A stretch of 64,000 bases of DNA from Deltaproteobacteria bacterium (GCA_020056965.1 JAGVGT010000024.1:62001-126000); one strand, 5' to 3'. Positions 24,539 to 33,910 are shown, counted from the first letter of the stretch. The notes: generated by a model from the letters alone, not told the origin. Made by a program: numbers and translations.

Positions 24539-27063
24539 CAACTTCCCCAGGGCGGTAACATGGGTTCCTCGGGCAGGCCAGCAAGGGTAAAAGTGATGGT
24601 CCGGTCGGCGGAATCCTTGCTGTCCAGTTGCAAACGCAGACCGTTCAGGTCCTCGACCGCCCCTTCCCAGTTGACCTCGCCGGTATTCTCGCTCCACCAG
24701 GAGGAGCAGGAAACCTTGACCTGAACTTTGGCGAGGTCGGACAATTTTTCCCTGAACTGGCCGCTGCCTAACTGCGTGGCCACGCCGCTCCCGGCTGGGC
24801 TCCAATCGGCTTTTTCTATAATGGCCTTGCCGTTGAAGGTGACCAGAAGATTGCTGTGTCGGCAGCTCTCACCCCAGTTGAGGTTATCGAGGACCAGTTT
24901 GAGATTCAGGGGGTTGACCAGCAGGTTTAAGTGTTGCTGGTAGCGGGAAACCGCCGGCGCCATTTTTTTCAGCGGGGCATATTTTAGATACTGGCTGAGC
25001 CGCTCCTGGTCTTTGTATTTCACCACTTGGGCGTAAAGGTCCCGGTCTTCGCCAATGTCCAGCCCGTCCTGCAGGTTTTGCAGCTCTTTGAGCTGGGGGG
25101 CGGCCAGATGGGCGACCAGCGCTTGGCTGTCAAGGGCCTGCTGAAGAAGATTGCGGGCCGGCCCCCAGAGTCTCTTCCGGGATTTTTCATTGATGGAGCT
25201 GGTCAATTCGCGCACCGCTCGGGTTTTGAAGTCGGCCGCGAGCTTTGCTGTTTCTTCCTTGGCCACGGTCTGCCTGAGCATCTGGTCGATAAATTCAGCG
25301 GCCTGGACAATATCGCCGTCATGCATGGCCTCGAGATATTGGTCTCGGTAGATCAGCCAGATATCCCGGCCTTTGTCCTTGGTGAGCTTGATTTTTTCAG
25401 TGGTGATCCGGGCCAGGATTTTTTTCTGCTGGCCATCGAGGTCACCGGATACGGCCTCGGGAAAAGGCAGCGTGCGCAGTTGCTGCTGGAGGTTATCCAG
25501 CTCTTCCTCGTTGGGGGCGGCTTTGAGCAGGGCCGCGTCCAGGGCGGTGGCAATATTGGCGAGATAGTTCTGGTTGCCCCGATATTTTTGGGCCTGCGCC
25601 GCCACCGTGACCATGGTATTGGCCAGATCGGTGTGAATGCCGTTTTCGCCGAACTGTTGCAGGTATTTCCTGGCCAGTTCAACCTTGATCAGGTCGTCGG
25701 TCGCCTCCACCACCGGCCGCCATTGCATCTCCTCGCGGCGGTCACGGAAAGAACGGAGCGTCGCCATGGCCTCGGCGCTATTCATGACCAAAAGGCGGGA
25801 AATGAGGTGGCGGTAGAAGGGTGCTCGATAGTACGATTCCAGCCAGCCTTCATCGTCCTTCAGATTCTGCAGGGTAGCCTGGGGGTCGCTCTTGGCGGAG
25901 AGGATGGCGCGATATCTGAAATTGTCGGAGATGCCTTCGCCTGCCAAAAAAGCCGCGGCCAGGATGAGCAGAAAGCAGAGGGCGTTGGCGGTAATGGTCA
26001 GGAAATAGCGCTGGAGGCCGCGCTGGATTTTCACCCGCTCCGGGGATTTGTCTGGAAAGCGCTGGGCCAGAGTCTGGCCTTGGCCGATCAGGGGGAGGGA
26101 AAACACAATGCTGGCGTTTTTCAAAAAACACCAGGCCGATCTTTTCGTGACCTGTTCCAGGAAGCGGCTGATATCGATGTGGTCGCGGCGTTGGGCCGCC
26201 CAGATGAACCCGTCTTCCAGACCAAAGGATTGCAGGGGTGAGACCGCCATGGGCCGTTCAATGAGGGTATTGTCGGCCCCTTTGATAAATTCATGTTCAC
26301 CGAAGGCGCTGACCGGAAAGATCTGAAAGTTCTCCTCGGTGACCGAATTTTTGAGGGCATCGACCAGGGCCTTGTGGGGCGGCTCCGGTTTTTTTCCCAG
26401 AAACCGGAGGAGTTCCCGGTATTCGTTCTCCGGGCTGGTGTAGCGCAGCGAGCCCCGCCGGTCCCACTTGTTGATCAGCAGGGCCAGGGGGATATCGAGG
26501 GTCGGCCCTTGGGGGGTTTCATTTTTCAGAATGGCAAAGGCCTGCTCCAGCTTGTGCAGTTCCGCCGAGAGCGGCTGGCTTTGGTCATCTTCCCGGCGGG
26601 GGACTTCCGCCAGCACCAGGATGCCGTCCATGCTGCTCAAGTGCTCGCGCAACCGTTTGGCCATCTCGTCATTGGTGAGGGCGGGATCGATGAGCTCGCC
26701 GGAATAATCGATCAGCTCGACCGGGTAGGTGCGGTGGCTGGGGGTGGTGAAGTGATACAGATAGCGTAAGGGCTCGGCCCGGTTGGGATTCGGGGGCGGT
26801 AGTTCGCCCCGGGCCAGGCGCTCAATGGCCTTTTCCAGCCAGATCTTGCCGAGATGAAAAGCCGAGGCCTGGTCGCCGATGTCCCAGGTTTCCGGCTCCC
26901 CTGGCGGTTTGGGCAGACCGGCCGGTTCCAGGATCCAGGTGCTGGTGAACTTGCTGGGATGGGCCACGCATTTCATCGCCAGGGCCGCCAGGATACAGGT
27001 CTTGCCGGAGGCGGCCCGGCCGTAAACCGCGAAACGGTAAGCTTTCTGAGATTGGCCGATCAT
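24538..27063 (-). CDS. Membrane-spanning TRAFAC-type GTPase, unknown system
   Basis: 841 aa. The first 260 residues contain the full GTPase set: P-loop GRAASGKT (15-22), a D-x-x-G switch (DYSG, 119-122), NKWD (198-201, guanine specificity) and a SAF segment (252-254). One membrane helix follows at about 361-385 (LTITANALCFLLILAAAFLAG). The remaining 450 residues are mainly helical with a beta-rich end (WGESCRHSNLLVTFNGKAI). The start at 27063 overlaps the upstream gene by four bases (ATGA). N-terminal GTPase, one helix and large C-terminal region recall TssM/IcmF in layout only; no type VI genes are present. Probably the engine of the five-gene unit. Confidence 0.82.
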   Translation of the reverse strand: MIGQSQKAYRFAVYGRAASGKTCILAALAMKCVAHPSKFTSTWILEPAGLPKPPGEPETWDIGDQASAFHLGKIWLEKAIERLARGELPPPNPNRAEPLRYLYHFTTPSHRTYPVELIDYSGELIDPALTNDEMAKRLREHLSSMDGILVLAEVPRREDDQSQPLSAELHKLEQAFAILKNETPQGPTLDIPLALLINKWDRRGSLRYTSPENEYRELLRFLGKKPEPPHKALVDALKNSVTEENFQIFPVSAFGEHEFIKGADNTLIERPMAVSPLQSFGLEDGFIWAAQRRDHIDISRFLEQVTKRSAWCFLKNASIVFSLPLIGQGQTLAQRFPDKSPERVKIQRGLQRYFLTITANALCFLLILAAAFLAGEGISDNFRYRAILSAKSDPQATLQNLKDDEGWLESYYRAPFYRHLISRLLVMNSAEAMATLRSFRDRREEMQWRPVVEATDDLIKVELARKYLQQFGENGIHTDLANTMVTVAAQAQKYRGNQNYLANIATALDAALLKAAPNEEELDNLQQQLRTLPFPEAVSGDLDGQQKKILARITTEKIKLTKDKGRDIWLIYRDQYLEAMHDGDIVQAAEFIDQMLRQTVAKEETAKLAADFKTRAVRELTSSINEKSRKRLWGPARNLLQQALDSQALVAHLAAPQLKELQNLQDGLDIGEDRDLYAQVVKYKDQERLSQYLKYAPLKKMAPAVSRYQQHLNLLVNPLNLKLVLDNLNWGESCRHSNLLVTFNGKAIIEKADWSPAGSGVATQLGSGQFREKLSDLAKVQVKVSCSSWWSENTGEVNWEGAVEDLNGLRLQLDSKDSADRTITFTLAGLPEEPMLPPWGS

Positions 27064-29018
27064 CTTCCACCGGTGGCTGATTTTAGGGCGGGAATGCGGG
27101 CGCTGCTGCTCCGGCGGAGCATGCCGCTGGCCTGCATCAGCCACCAGCTGGAAACGTTTTGCCGCCAGGCGCTCAGGTCATCATGCCCGGGTGGGTGCAC
27201 CCCGCCACTGGCGGCCACAAATCCCTGGGCCGCGGCTGCGAGGTAGCGGTGCGCGGCCTGGTCCGGGGAATCTTGGCCTGGTTGGATCAGGAGCCGGCCG
27301 TCACCGCGCTGCAGGATGTGGCCATCAATCAAATTCAGGGTCTCCAGCGAGCTGTGACTGGTGCTGCTGTAACCGAGCATAAAGCGGACCGGACCGGTGC
27401 TGTCAACGACGGTGGTGGGGGAAACCTTTTCCCGGTAGGTCTCTTGCATTCTGGTGAGCATGCCGGTCACCCCGAAGGGAATCAATTCCTGGTCACTGAG
27501 TTTGGCGGCCAGTTCCGCGCCGAGTTGCTGCCCGGCCATCTGCATGCTGGTTTTTTTCAGCTCTGGTGCGATTTTACCATCATGGGCCAGGTCTAACACG
27601 GTTTTCCTGACGTTGACAAAGGCTACGCCGATTTTCAGGATCGGATATAAAAATGAGACCGGGTCGGCCAGGCTGTTGAACCAGTCGCTGGAGGTCGGGT
27701 TGCGGCCCTGGCGTAGTTTGTTGGGTACCTCCCAGAGCGTATAATAGAACGGCATCCAGGTTTGCAGGAGATTTGGTGGCGGCCCCACCTCCTCCTGCAA
27801 CCCCTGGTCGCTCATGACGCTGTAACGCCGCAACAGATCGGGGTAGTCGGTACCTGCCTCGAAAAGTTTCTTGAAGGCGGCGGTTTTGACGGCGGCTGGT
27901 ACCGTTCGTCTGGCTAAAGCATGGAACGAGGGCTCAGCCCGGAATTTCATCAGGGCCCTGATCGTCTGTTCGTCGCCCTGGAGGAGGGCCTGAACCACGG
28001 TCTCGTGCAAATCGGCCGGATACGGTGCTCGGCTCAGTTCCGGATAACCATAGAGCAAATCGATGGGCAGGGGGCCGCGCAGCCGGAGCAGCTCTTCACC
28101 TTCCGGCCGGGCCAGCAGGTCCCAGATTCTGGGATCGGCCAGATAGAGGTCAAAGAGGTTGTGGTTGGCAGCCGCGACCCTGACCAGCTTCGGCCAGATC
28201 GTCGTGCGGAAAGCCAGCCGGAAGGACTCCTCGTCCCGCAGGCGTGAGCGGATTTCCGGCCCGTATTTGAGCACCATATTGAGCAGCGAAGCCAGTTCGG
28301 CATCGGTTTTGTCCAGCTTGACGGTGAGGATTTCCCGCAGCCACTGATCGTATTCGAAGCCACTCTCATCGGTCCGGTCGAAAAAGAAAATCGCTTCGCT
28401 GCCGACCAGGCCGCGCCGGTACAGTCTGGTGATCAGGTCGCCATTGTTTAGCAGGGCGTCGGTGAGCAGCTCGGCATCCAGGGGGGCGGCATGGACCACG
28501 TAAAGATTGACCAGAAAATCATAATCACCGCCGGCCGATTCAAACAGCCGCAGCCGGAGGGTCGGTTTTTTGGCCACCGCGAACAGTCCGGCGCTTTCCG
28601 GATGCTTTTCTAGAAAAGGCATGAGTCTCGGCTCGCTGCCGAGGGCGGCGAGCAGGGTCAGCTGTTTGGTGTAAGCCAGGCCATCTTCCCGGTGAAGCAA
28701 GGCAAACCAACCACCATTGAGCTTGAGGAAGTGGTCTGCCGCCGCCGGGGTCCAGCCTTCCTGGATAAACCTTTTGCGCATCTCAACAGCGAACGGGGTT
28801 TGGTCGGGAAGGGTGGCGGTGGGGGGGGCTTCCGCATCGGAGCGGACCTCGGGGCTGGAACTAACCTGGGGGTCGGGACTGACCTCGGTGATCGGGGGCG
28901 GCACGGTGGCCCGGATTTCGGGGCGGTGCCGGTGCTTGAAGTAATAAATAGCCGCGCCCCCGACCACCAGGACCGCCAGCAGGGTAATCAAAAAGATTTT
29001 GATGGTTTGTCGCCACAT
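27060..29018 (-). CDS. Membrane-anchored helical protein heading the GTPase/MoxR/VWA unit
   Basis: 652 aa from the ATG at 29018. The N-terminus is a single anchor (IFLITLLAVLVVGGAAIYYF), followed by a proline/glutamate-rich linker and a long helical region with no recognised domain. Repeated phrases such as LLDALLNNGDLITRLYRRG hint at an alpha-solenoid. The track start at 29546 adds 176 low-complexity residues that overlap the divergent esterase and is rejected. Its stop overlaps the GTPase start (ATGA). Being first in the unit and anchored, it may be the extracytoplasmic or membrane receptor part; this is inference. Confidence 0.75.
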   Translation of the reverse strand: MWRQTIKIFLITLLAVLVVGGAAIYYFKHRHRPEIRATVPPPITEVSPDPQVSSSPEVRSDAEAPPTATLPDQTPFAVEMRKRFIQEGWTPAAADHFLKLNGGWFALLHREDGLAYTKQLTLLAALGSEPRLMPFLEKHPESAGLFAVAKKPTLRLRLFESAGGDYDFLVNLYVVHAAPLDAELLTDALLNNGDLITRLYRRGLVGSEAIFFFDRTDESGFEYDQWLREILTVKLDKTDAELASLLNMVLKYGPEIRSRLRDEESFRLAFRTTIWPKLVRVAAANHNLFDLYLADPRIWDLLARPEGEELLRLRGPLPIDLLYGYPELSRAPYPADLHETVVQALLQGDEQTIRALMKFRAEPSFHALARRTVPAAVKTAAFKKLFEAGTDYPDLLRRYSVMSDQGLQEEVGPPPNLLQTWMPFYYTLWEVPNKLRQGRNPTSSDWFNSLADPVSFLYPILKIGVAFVNVRKTVLDLAHDGKIAPELKKTSMQMAGQQLGAELAAKLSDQELIPFGVTGMLTRMQETYREKVSPTTVVDSTGPVRFMLGYSSTSHSSLETLNLIDGHILQRGDGRLLIQPGQDSPDQAAHRYLAAAAQGFVAASGGVHPPGHDDLSAWRQNVSSWWLMQASGMLRRSSSARIPALKSATGGR

Positions 29019-29225
29019 ATAGCTTATTCTTTTCGGCAAAGAGGCCGGCGGCTGAGGATTTGGGGCTAAAAAACGGGTTGGTCCGGCCGACCGTTGCCGG
29101 TGAGCCAATGGTTTGATTATGGGCCAGGAGTTTCGGCCAGTCAATGTTATGCTCACCCAGGAACCAATAACCGATGCACCCCAGTTTCCCGGCGCTGATC
29201 TTGTCTTGCCGGTCCGGAGGGCAGC

Positions 29226-29864
29226 TTGATAAAATGGATTGTTGTCGCCCTGGGCCTGCTCAGTGGCGCTGCCTGGTTCTTCTTCCACCAATCCGGGCCG
29301 GAAATTCGCAATGCGGATTCGGCCGGGGAGGCGATCATCTGCTTTGGCGACAGCCTGACCGCCGGGGTCGGGGCGCCCGCTGGAGAGGATTACCCTGCCC
29401 AGTTGTCCCGGCTGATCGGCCGACCGGTGGTCAATGCCGGGGCGACCGGCGATACCACGGCTGATGCGCTCAGCCGCCTTGGCCCCGTGCTGGCGGCCCG
29501 GCCTCGGATGGTTATCGTCATTCTGGGCGGCAACGATATTCGCCAAGGGGTGAACCGGGAGGAAGCCTTCGCCAATCTGGCTCAGATTGTCGCCCGGATT
29601 CAGGCCGCCGGGGGCATGGTGGTGCTCGGCGGGATCGACATCCCCCTGTTTTCAAGGGGATTTGAGAGCGGTTACCCGAAGCTGGCCCGGGAGAGTGGTT
29701 CGCTGTTGGTGCCCAATGTCTTTGCCGGCATCTGGGGGCGGGAGGGGATGATGGCTGATCAGATTCATCCCAACGCTGCCGGTTACGCGGTAATGGCCAG
29801 CCAGATCCAGGCGGTCATCAAACCATATCTGCCGGCCCTGGCCGGGGCTGGCCAAAACCAATAA
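29226..29864 (+). CDS. GDSL/SGNH-type arylesterase (TesA-like)
   Basis: 212 aa. All SGNH blocks are present: FGDSLTAG (catalytic Ser, block I), the Gly in block II (NAGATGDTTADAL), GGND (block III) and DQIHPNAAGY (block V with Asp and His). An N-terminal hydrophobic segment (residues 1-20) acts as signal peptide or anchor, so the enzyme is periplasmic and probably hydrolyses acyl esters, as in E. coli TesA. The TTG start at 29226 is supported by GGAGG five bases upstream. It is divergent from the GTPase unit and precedes uvrC by 44 bases. Confidence 0.9.
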   Translation: MIKWIVVALGLLSGAAWFFFHQSGPEIRNADSAGEAIICFGDSLTAGVGAPAGEDYPAQLSRLIGRPVVNAGATGDTTADALSRLGPVLAARPRMVIVILGGNDIRQGVNREEAFANLAQIVARIQAAGGMVVLGGIDIPLFSRGFESGYPKLARESGSLLVPNVFAGIWGREGMMADQIHPNAAGYAVMASQIQAVIKPYLPALAGAGQNQ

Positions 29865-29908
29865 ATACACAACTCGATCTTTTTTCAAATACTTAGGCCT
29901 GGTCTTTA

Positions 29909-31732
29909 ATGTCATACCTGACTATTACCCCGGAATTCTTAAAGAGCGTGGCCAAGACGGCCGGGGTTTATCTGATGCGGGACGGCAAGGGCCAAGTGCT
30001 CTACGTTGGTAAGGCCCGCGACCTGCGGGCGCGTCTGGCCTCGCACCGCAACACCGCCCGGGCCGGCGGCAACAAGACGGCGGCCCTGTTGGCCAAAACC
30101 AGCGAAATCGAGACCATCCTCACCGCCACCGAGAAAGAGGCGCTGCTCCTCGAATCCGCCCTGATCAAGAAGTATCACCCCCGCTACAACGTCATCCTCC
30201 GCGACGACAAGAGCTACCCCTATATCAAGGTGACCACCGGCGAGACTTGGCCCCGGGTGCTGATCACCCGGCGGCGGCTGCGCGACGCGGCCCGCTACTT
30301 CGGCCCCTATGCCTCGGCCACCGCCATGCATGAAACCCTGCGGCTGATCCGGGCCCTCTTCCCCCTGCGGACCTGCAAGGGGCAGGAGGTGCCGCACCGG
30401 GAGCGGCCCTGTCTCAACCACCAGCTCGGCCTCTGTCCGGCCCCCTGTAGCGGCGGGGCCGACCGGGCCGACTATCTGCGGGCGGTGCAGGAGATCCTCT
30501 TGATCCTGGAAGGGCGGCGCCGTGAATTGCTGACCGACCTGGAACAGCGGATGCGGCAGGCCGCCGCGGCCCTGGAGTTCGAGAAGGCCGCCGGTTACCG
30601 CGATCTGGGCAACGCCCTGCGGGAGACCCTGGAAAAGCAGGCGGTGGCGGCCGGCCATTTCCGGAGTTTCGATGTCTTCGGGCTGGTCCGCCAGGGGGTG
30701 ACGGTGGTGGTGGCGGTGCTCTTTGTCCGCGAGGGGCTGGTCAACGGCCACCAGAATTTCCAGCTGGAAGATCCCCTCGGCGACGACCGGGAGGTGCTGG
30801 GGGCCTGCCTCAGCCAGTTTTATCAGGAGGAACGCTTGATCCCGGCCGAGATTCTGGTCGGGCTGCAGCCCGACCGGGCCGAGCTGCTGGAGGAGTATCT
30901 TGCCGAGCTGCGCTCCGGTTCGGTCTCCATCCGCCAGCCCCAGCGGGGTGAGGGCGTGGCCCTGGTCCAGATGGCGGCGGCCAACGCGGCCCAGTTCTTC
31001 GCCGACCGGGAGAAGAAGGCCGGTTCCAGCCTGGCCCTGTTGCTGGCGGTGGCCAAGCAGCTGCATCTGGCCGCTCTGCCGGCAACCATCGAGTGCCTGG
31101 ATATCTCCAATATCAGCGGCCAGCTGGCGGTGGGCTCGCTGATCGCCTTCCGCGACGGCGAGCCGGACCCAGCCAATTACCGCCATTACCGGATCAAGGG
31201 CGGCGATACCCCCGATGACTACGGGATGATCCGCGAGGTGCTGCTGCGCCGCTTTGCCCTGGACCGGAAAAGGCCAGGGCCGGACCTCCTGCTGATCGAC
31301 GGCGGCAAGGGCCAGCTCAACGTGGCCCGCGAGATCCTGGCAGAGGCGGGCCTCACCGACCTGATTGCTCTGGCCTCCATCGCCAAGGAGAAGGCGGAGG
31401 AGGGCGAGAAGGTCTTCCTGCCGGGCCGCAAGAATCCGCTGGCCCTGAAGCGCCATGACCCGGTCCTGCTCTTCCTGATGCGGATCCGCGACGAGTCGCA
31501 CCGCTTCGGGGTGACTTTCCATCGGCGGCTGCGGAAGAGCAAGGATCTGACCAGCGGTTTAATTGAGGTGGAAGGGTTGGGTCCAACCCGGAGCCGGTTG
31601 CTGCTGAAGAAATTCGGCAGCCTCAAGCGGGTAGCGGCGGCGACTGAAGAGGACTTGGCCAAGATCAAGGGGATCGGCCCGGAGCTGGCACGGATTATTC
31701 ATCACCACTTTCATGGGGAAGAAGGGCCGTAG
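29909..31732 (+). CDS. uvrC: Excinuclease ABC subunit C
   Basis: 607 aa (E. coli 610). Nucleotide excision repair nuclease that cuts both sides of a UvrB-bound lesion. Domains in order: GIY-YIG nuclease (GVYLMRDGKGQVLYVGKA, residues 18-95), a cysteine-bearing middle (RPCLNHQLGLCPAPCSG), a UVR motif for UvrB contact (LEFEKAAGYRDLGNAL, about 225), an RNase H-like nuclease domain (IECLDISNISG, LLIDGGKGQL, HRFGVTFHR), and C-terminal helix-hairpin-helix repeats (VEGLGPTRSRLLL, IKGIGPELARII). The length is complete. Confidence 0.97.
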   Translation: MSYLTITPEFLKSVAKTAGVYLMRDGKGQVLYVGKARDLRARLASHRNTARAGGNKTAALLAKTSEIETILTATEKEALLLESALIKKYHPRYNVILRDDKSYPYIKVTTGETWPRVLITRRRLRDAARYFGPYASATAMHETLRLIRALFPLRTCKGQEVPHRERPCLNHQLGLCPAPCSGGADRADYLRAVQEILLILEGRRRELLTDLEQRMRQAAAALEFEKAAGYRDLGNALRETLEKQAVAAGHFRSFDVFGLVRQGVTVVVAVLFVREGLVNGHQNFQLEDPLGDDREVLGACLSQFYQEERLIPAEILVGLQPDRAELLEEYLAELRSGSVSIRQPQRGEGVALVQMAAANAAQFFADREKKAGSSLALLLAVAKQLHLAALPATIECLDISNISGQLAVGSLIAFRDGEPDPANYRHYRIKGGDTPDDYGMIREVLLRRFALDRKRPGPDLLLIDGGKGQLNVAREILAEAGLTDLIALASIAKEKAEEGEKVFLPGRKNPLALKRHDPVLLFLMRIRDESHRFGVTFHRRLRKSKDLTSGLIEVEGLGPTRSRLLLKKFGSLKRVAAATEEDLAKIKGIGPELARIIHHHFHGEEGP

Positions 31733-31766
31733 CGTCCCCTCTTCCCCAATATTTCCAAAGGAGCCG

Positions 31767-32207
31767 TTATTTTTGGATTACCCAACGGCCATTTTCTCGA
31801 CAGGCCGTGGCCATGGTCTTTTCGGCCTTGCCATCGATGGTTGAAAGGATCTCGGCCTCGCGGCAGTTCCGGCCGCTCTGGTCCTGGTAGGCCGGTTCAG
31901 GGGTTACCGCGTAATTGTTGCCGTTGTCCGGGTTTACCCAATTTGTGGTTTGTCGCGAGGGCGTAGCCTCATAGGCCCGGTTAAGTTGCTCCCGGTCGTA
32001 CTTGTCCATTTCGTTCCCGATGATATAGCCGAGCAATCCCCCGACCGCCGCCCCGATTAGAGTCCCTTCCGTATTGCCGCCAATGGCCTGGCCCACTAGG
32101 GCGCCGCCCGCGGCCCCGCCGATGGCGCCGGTCTGGCCTTTGGTGGCGCACGAAGTAGCGAGCAGCGGAGCGACGAGCAGACAAAGCAAAATGATTTTTT
32201 TCAGCAT
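31767..32207 (-). CDS. Glycine-zipper outer-membrane lipoprotein (17 kDa antigen-like)
   Basis: 146 aa from the ATG at 32207. The signal peptide ends in the lipobox LATSC. A glycine-zipper segment follows (GAIGGAAGGALVGQAIGG, then GTLIGAAVGGLLGYIIG), then DKYDREQLNRAYEATPSRQT and a C-terminal SH3-like tail with CREAEI and ACRENGRWVIQK. This is the Rick_17kDa_Anti/SlyB-like pattern of small outer-membrane lipoproteins. It is convergent with uvrC. The longer track start at 32288 puts 27 charged residues before the signal peptide and is rejected. Confidence 0.9.
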   Translation of the reverse strand: MLKKIILLCLLVAPLLATSCATKGQTGAIGGAAGGALVGQAIGGNTEGTLIGAAVGGLLGYIIGNEMDKYDREQLNRAYEATPSRQTTNWVNPDNGNNYAVTPEPAYQDQSGRNCREAEILSTIDGKAEKTMATACRENGRWVIQK

Positions 32208-32575
32208 GAAGTGTTCTCCATTATTGGTTGTTGCCATTCGTTCGGTAAACGAAATTTCGGTTGTCCTAGAGTTGAAATCGTTCTCCAACGCCGGAAAGGC
32301 ATGCGGTTAATCCCATGCTACGCCTGGAGATATTCAGATGGAAAGTAGATTTTAAAAAAAGTTTAGAACGAATATCATTTATAAAATCGTTAGCTTGGCA
32401 GGCGCAAGGAAGGGGAGTCCTACGTAGAAATGGATTGCTTTTGAGTCGCGTAATATGTCACCGGAGCTCATTCGGAATTCACTGCGGAATTTTACTAACA
32501 AAAGCCAAAAGCGGACTTGACCCCTTTTTCTCCAACAGGCCCGGCCCGCTGGCCAGGCTGCCGCCCGTGCGGCCG
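32208..32575. other. Intergenic stretch of 368 bases, A+T-rich, carrying the left 32-bp inverted repeat
   Basis: The region upstream of the lipoprotein is A+T-rich compared with the genes. The only structure seen is the repeat at 32497-32528, matched in inverted form at 33879-33910. The plus-strand ORF crossing it (32315-32773) lacks a start signal and runs antisense into the antiporter gene; it is not called. Confidence 0.6.
32497..32528 (+). repeat. Left copy of a 32-bp inverted repeat around the antiporter gene
   Basis: The sequence AACAAAAGCCAAAAGCGGAC and its continuation TTGACCCCTTTT is found again in reverse orientation at 33879-33910 with one mismatch in 32. The two copies enclose 1.35 kb holding only the Ca/Na antiporter. 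Confidence 0.9.
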
Positions 32576-33517
32576 TTATTTGGGCCACAGCAGGTAGAGA
32601 TAACCGCCGTAGGTCAGCAGATAGACCAGCCCGCCGACCCTGCCCAGCTGCTTGCTGCCGGCCAGGAAGGGCAGAAACAATCCGCCGGTCAGCATCAGGA
32701 ATGTGAGGTCGAGAGCGGTGATGCCCCCGGAATCCAGTGGCGTCACCAGGCTCGCCAGACCCAGGACGGATAGGATGTTGAAGATGTTGGAGCCGACGAT
32801 GTTGCCGATGGCGATGTCCTGTTCGCCTCTGGCGGCGGCGACCACGGAGGTCGCCAGTTCGGGGAGGCTGGTGCCGGCGGCGACGATGGTCAGGCCGACC
32901 ACGGCCTGCGAGATCCCCAGGGCGGTGGCCAGATCAACCGCGCCATCGACCAGCAGGCGGGCGCCGATGATGAGCAGGATCAGTCCCGCCCCGATGGTGA
33001 CGACCGGCAGCCCCAGCTTGCCCCCCTCGCCTGGCGGCGTGGTGGCCGGTGCCTCCCGGTCGTCTGGCTGGATGTCCCGGTCGCGCCTGAGGGTCAGGAC
33101 GGTGTAGAGGATAATCCCGGCGAACAACCCGCCGCCTTCCGCCCGGCCGAGGTGGTGATCGGCAAGGAGGAAGATGAGCGCCACGGAGACGCTGAGCATG
33201 ATCGGGATATCAATGCGCAGGAGCTGCCGGTTGAACTTCAGGGGGCGGACGAGGGCTGAGAGGCCCAGGATAACGGCAATGTTGAAGATGTTGGAGCCGA
33301 CGGCGTTGCCCACCGAAATGTCGCCGAGCCCGGCCAAGCCGGCCCGCAGGCTAACCACCAGTTCCGGCAGGCTGGTGCCATAGGCGACGATGGTCAGGCC
33401 GATGGCCAGGGCCGGCACCCCGAGGCGTCGGGCCAGCTGCGAGGCGCCCCGCACCAGCCATTCGGCGCCGCCATAGAGCAGCGCCACGCCGAGGATCAGT
33501 TGTGCCGCGATCACCAT
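32576..33517 (-). CDS. Calcium/sodium antiporter family protein (YrbG/CaxA-like)
   Basis: About 313 aa from the ATG at 33517, ten membrane helices in two inverted halves. Both halves carry the signature alpha-repeat: GTSLPELVVSLRAGLAGLGD with GNAVGSNIFNIAVILG in the first, and AAGTSLPELATSVVAAARGE with GNIVGSNIFNILSVLG in the second. The acidic residues in these repeats coordinate the cation. It exchanges Ca2+ (or another cation) for Na+ or H+ at the inner membrane. The gene is flanked by a 32-bp inverted repeat and has no operon partner. Confidence 0.93.
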   Translation of the reverse strand: MVIAAQLILGVALLYGGAEWLVRGASQLARRLGVPALAIGLTIVAYGTSLPELVVSLRAGLAGLGDISVGNAVGSNIFNIAVILGLSALVRPLKFNRQLLRIDIPIMLSVSVALIFLLADHHLGRAEGGGLFAGIILYTVLTLRRDRDIQPDDREAPATTPPGEGGKLGLPVVTIGAGLILLIIGARLLVDGAVDLATALGISQAVVGLTIVAAGTSLPELATSVVAAARGEQDIAIGNIVGSNIFNILSVLGLASLVTPLDSGGITALDLTFLMLTGGLFLPFLAGSKQLGRVGGLVYLLTYGGYLYLLWPK

Positions 33518-33878
33518 ATCCCTTGTCCTCTTCCGCTTGTCGTCATCGTAGACCGGGCGAAACGGCGAATATCGATTGGCGCCGGGCGCCAGCATTTGGC
33601 GACGCCCAGCGGACGATAAAGGTATACCATGTCGGATTTGCCGAAATCGAGCAGGAAGAAGGGGCCCGGACCTAAGTGAACATATCAGGAGCTAGCCAAT
33701 CAAAAAGGTAGGGTTTCAATAGGCGCAGGGTATTGCGGTGGATGGGCCGAGATTGTCAGCAGGGGGCAAGCAGGGAATTGGTCTACCGTTGACCTTTAGG
33801 GGGCACCCAGGGACGTTGTTTATTTGTCTATATTAGCTCAAAAAATTACCGGGATAGTTAGTAAGACTAAAAGTAACT

Positions 33879-33910
33879 AAAAGGGGTCAAGTCCGCTCTT
33901 GGCTTTTGTT
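33879..33910 (-). repeat. Right copy of the 32-bp inverted repeat
   Basis: Reads AAAAGGGGTCAAGTCCGCTC then TTGGCTTTTGTT on the plus strand, the reverse complement of 32497-32528 with a single difference. It lies in the gene-free region beyond the start of the antiporter gene. Confidence 0.9.

Noticed and set aside
25027-26241. 404-aa plus-strand ORF opposite the GTPase gene
   Set aside because: Shadow; the minus-strand frame has all GTPase motifs and overlapping start and stop codons with its neighbours.
24538-27063. Type VI secretion TssM/IcmF
   Set aside because: Only the GTPase-helix-large C-terminal plan is similar; no other tss gene, FHA or ClpV is nearby and the MoxR/VWA partners do not fit.
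29939-31522. 527-aa minus-strand ORF opposite uvrC
   Set aside because: Antisense shadow of a complete uvrC gene, with no family motif or ribosome binding site.
32315-32773. 152-aa plus-strand ORF across the intergenic gap into the antiporter
   Set aside because: No ribosome binding site, crosses a repeat and runs antisense to a conserved gene.
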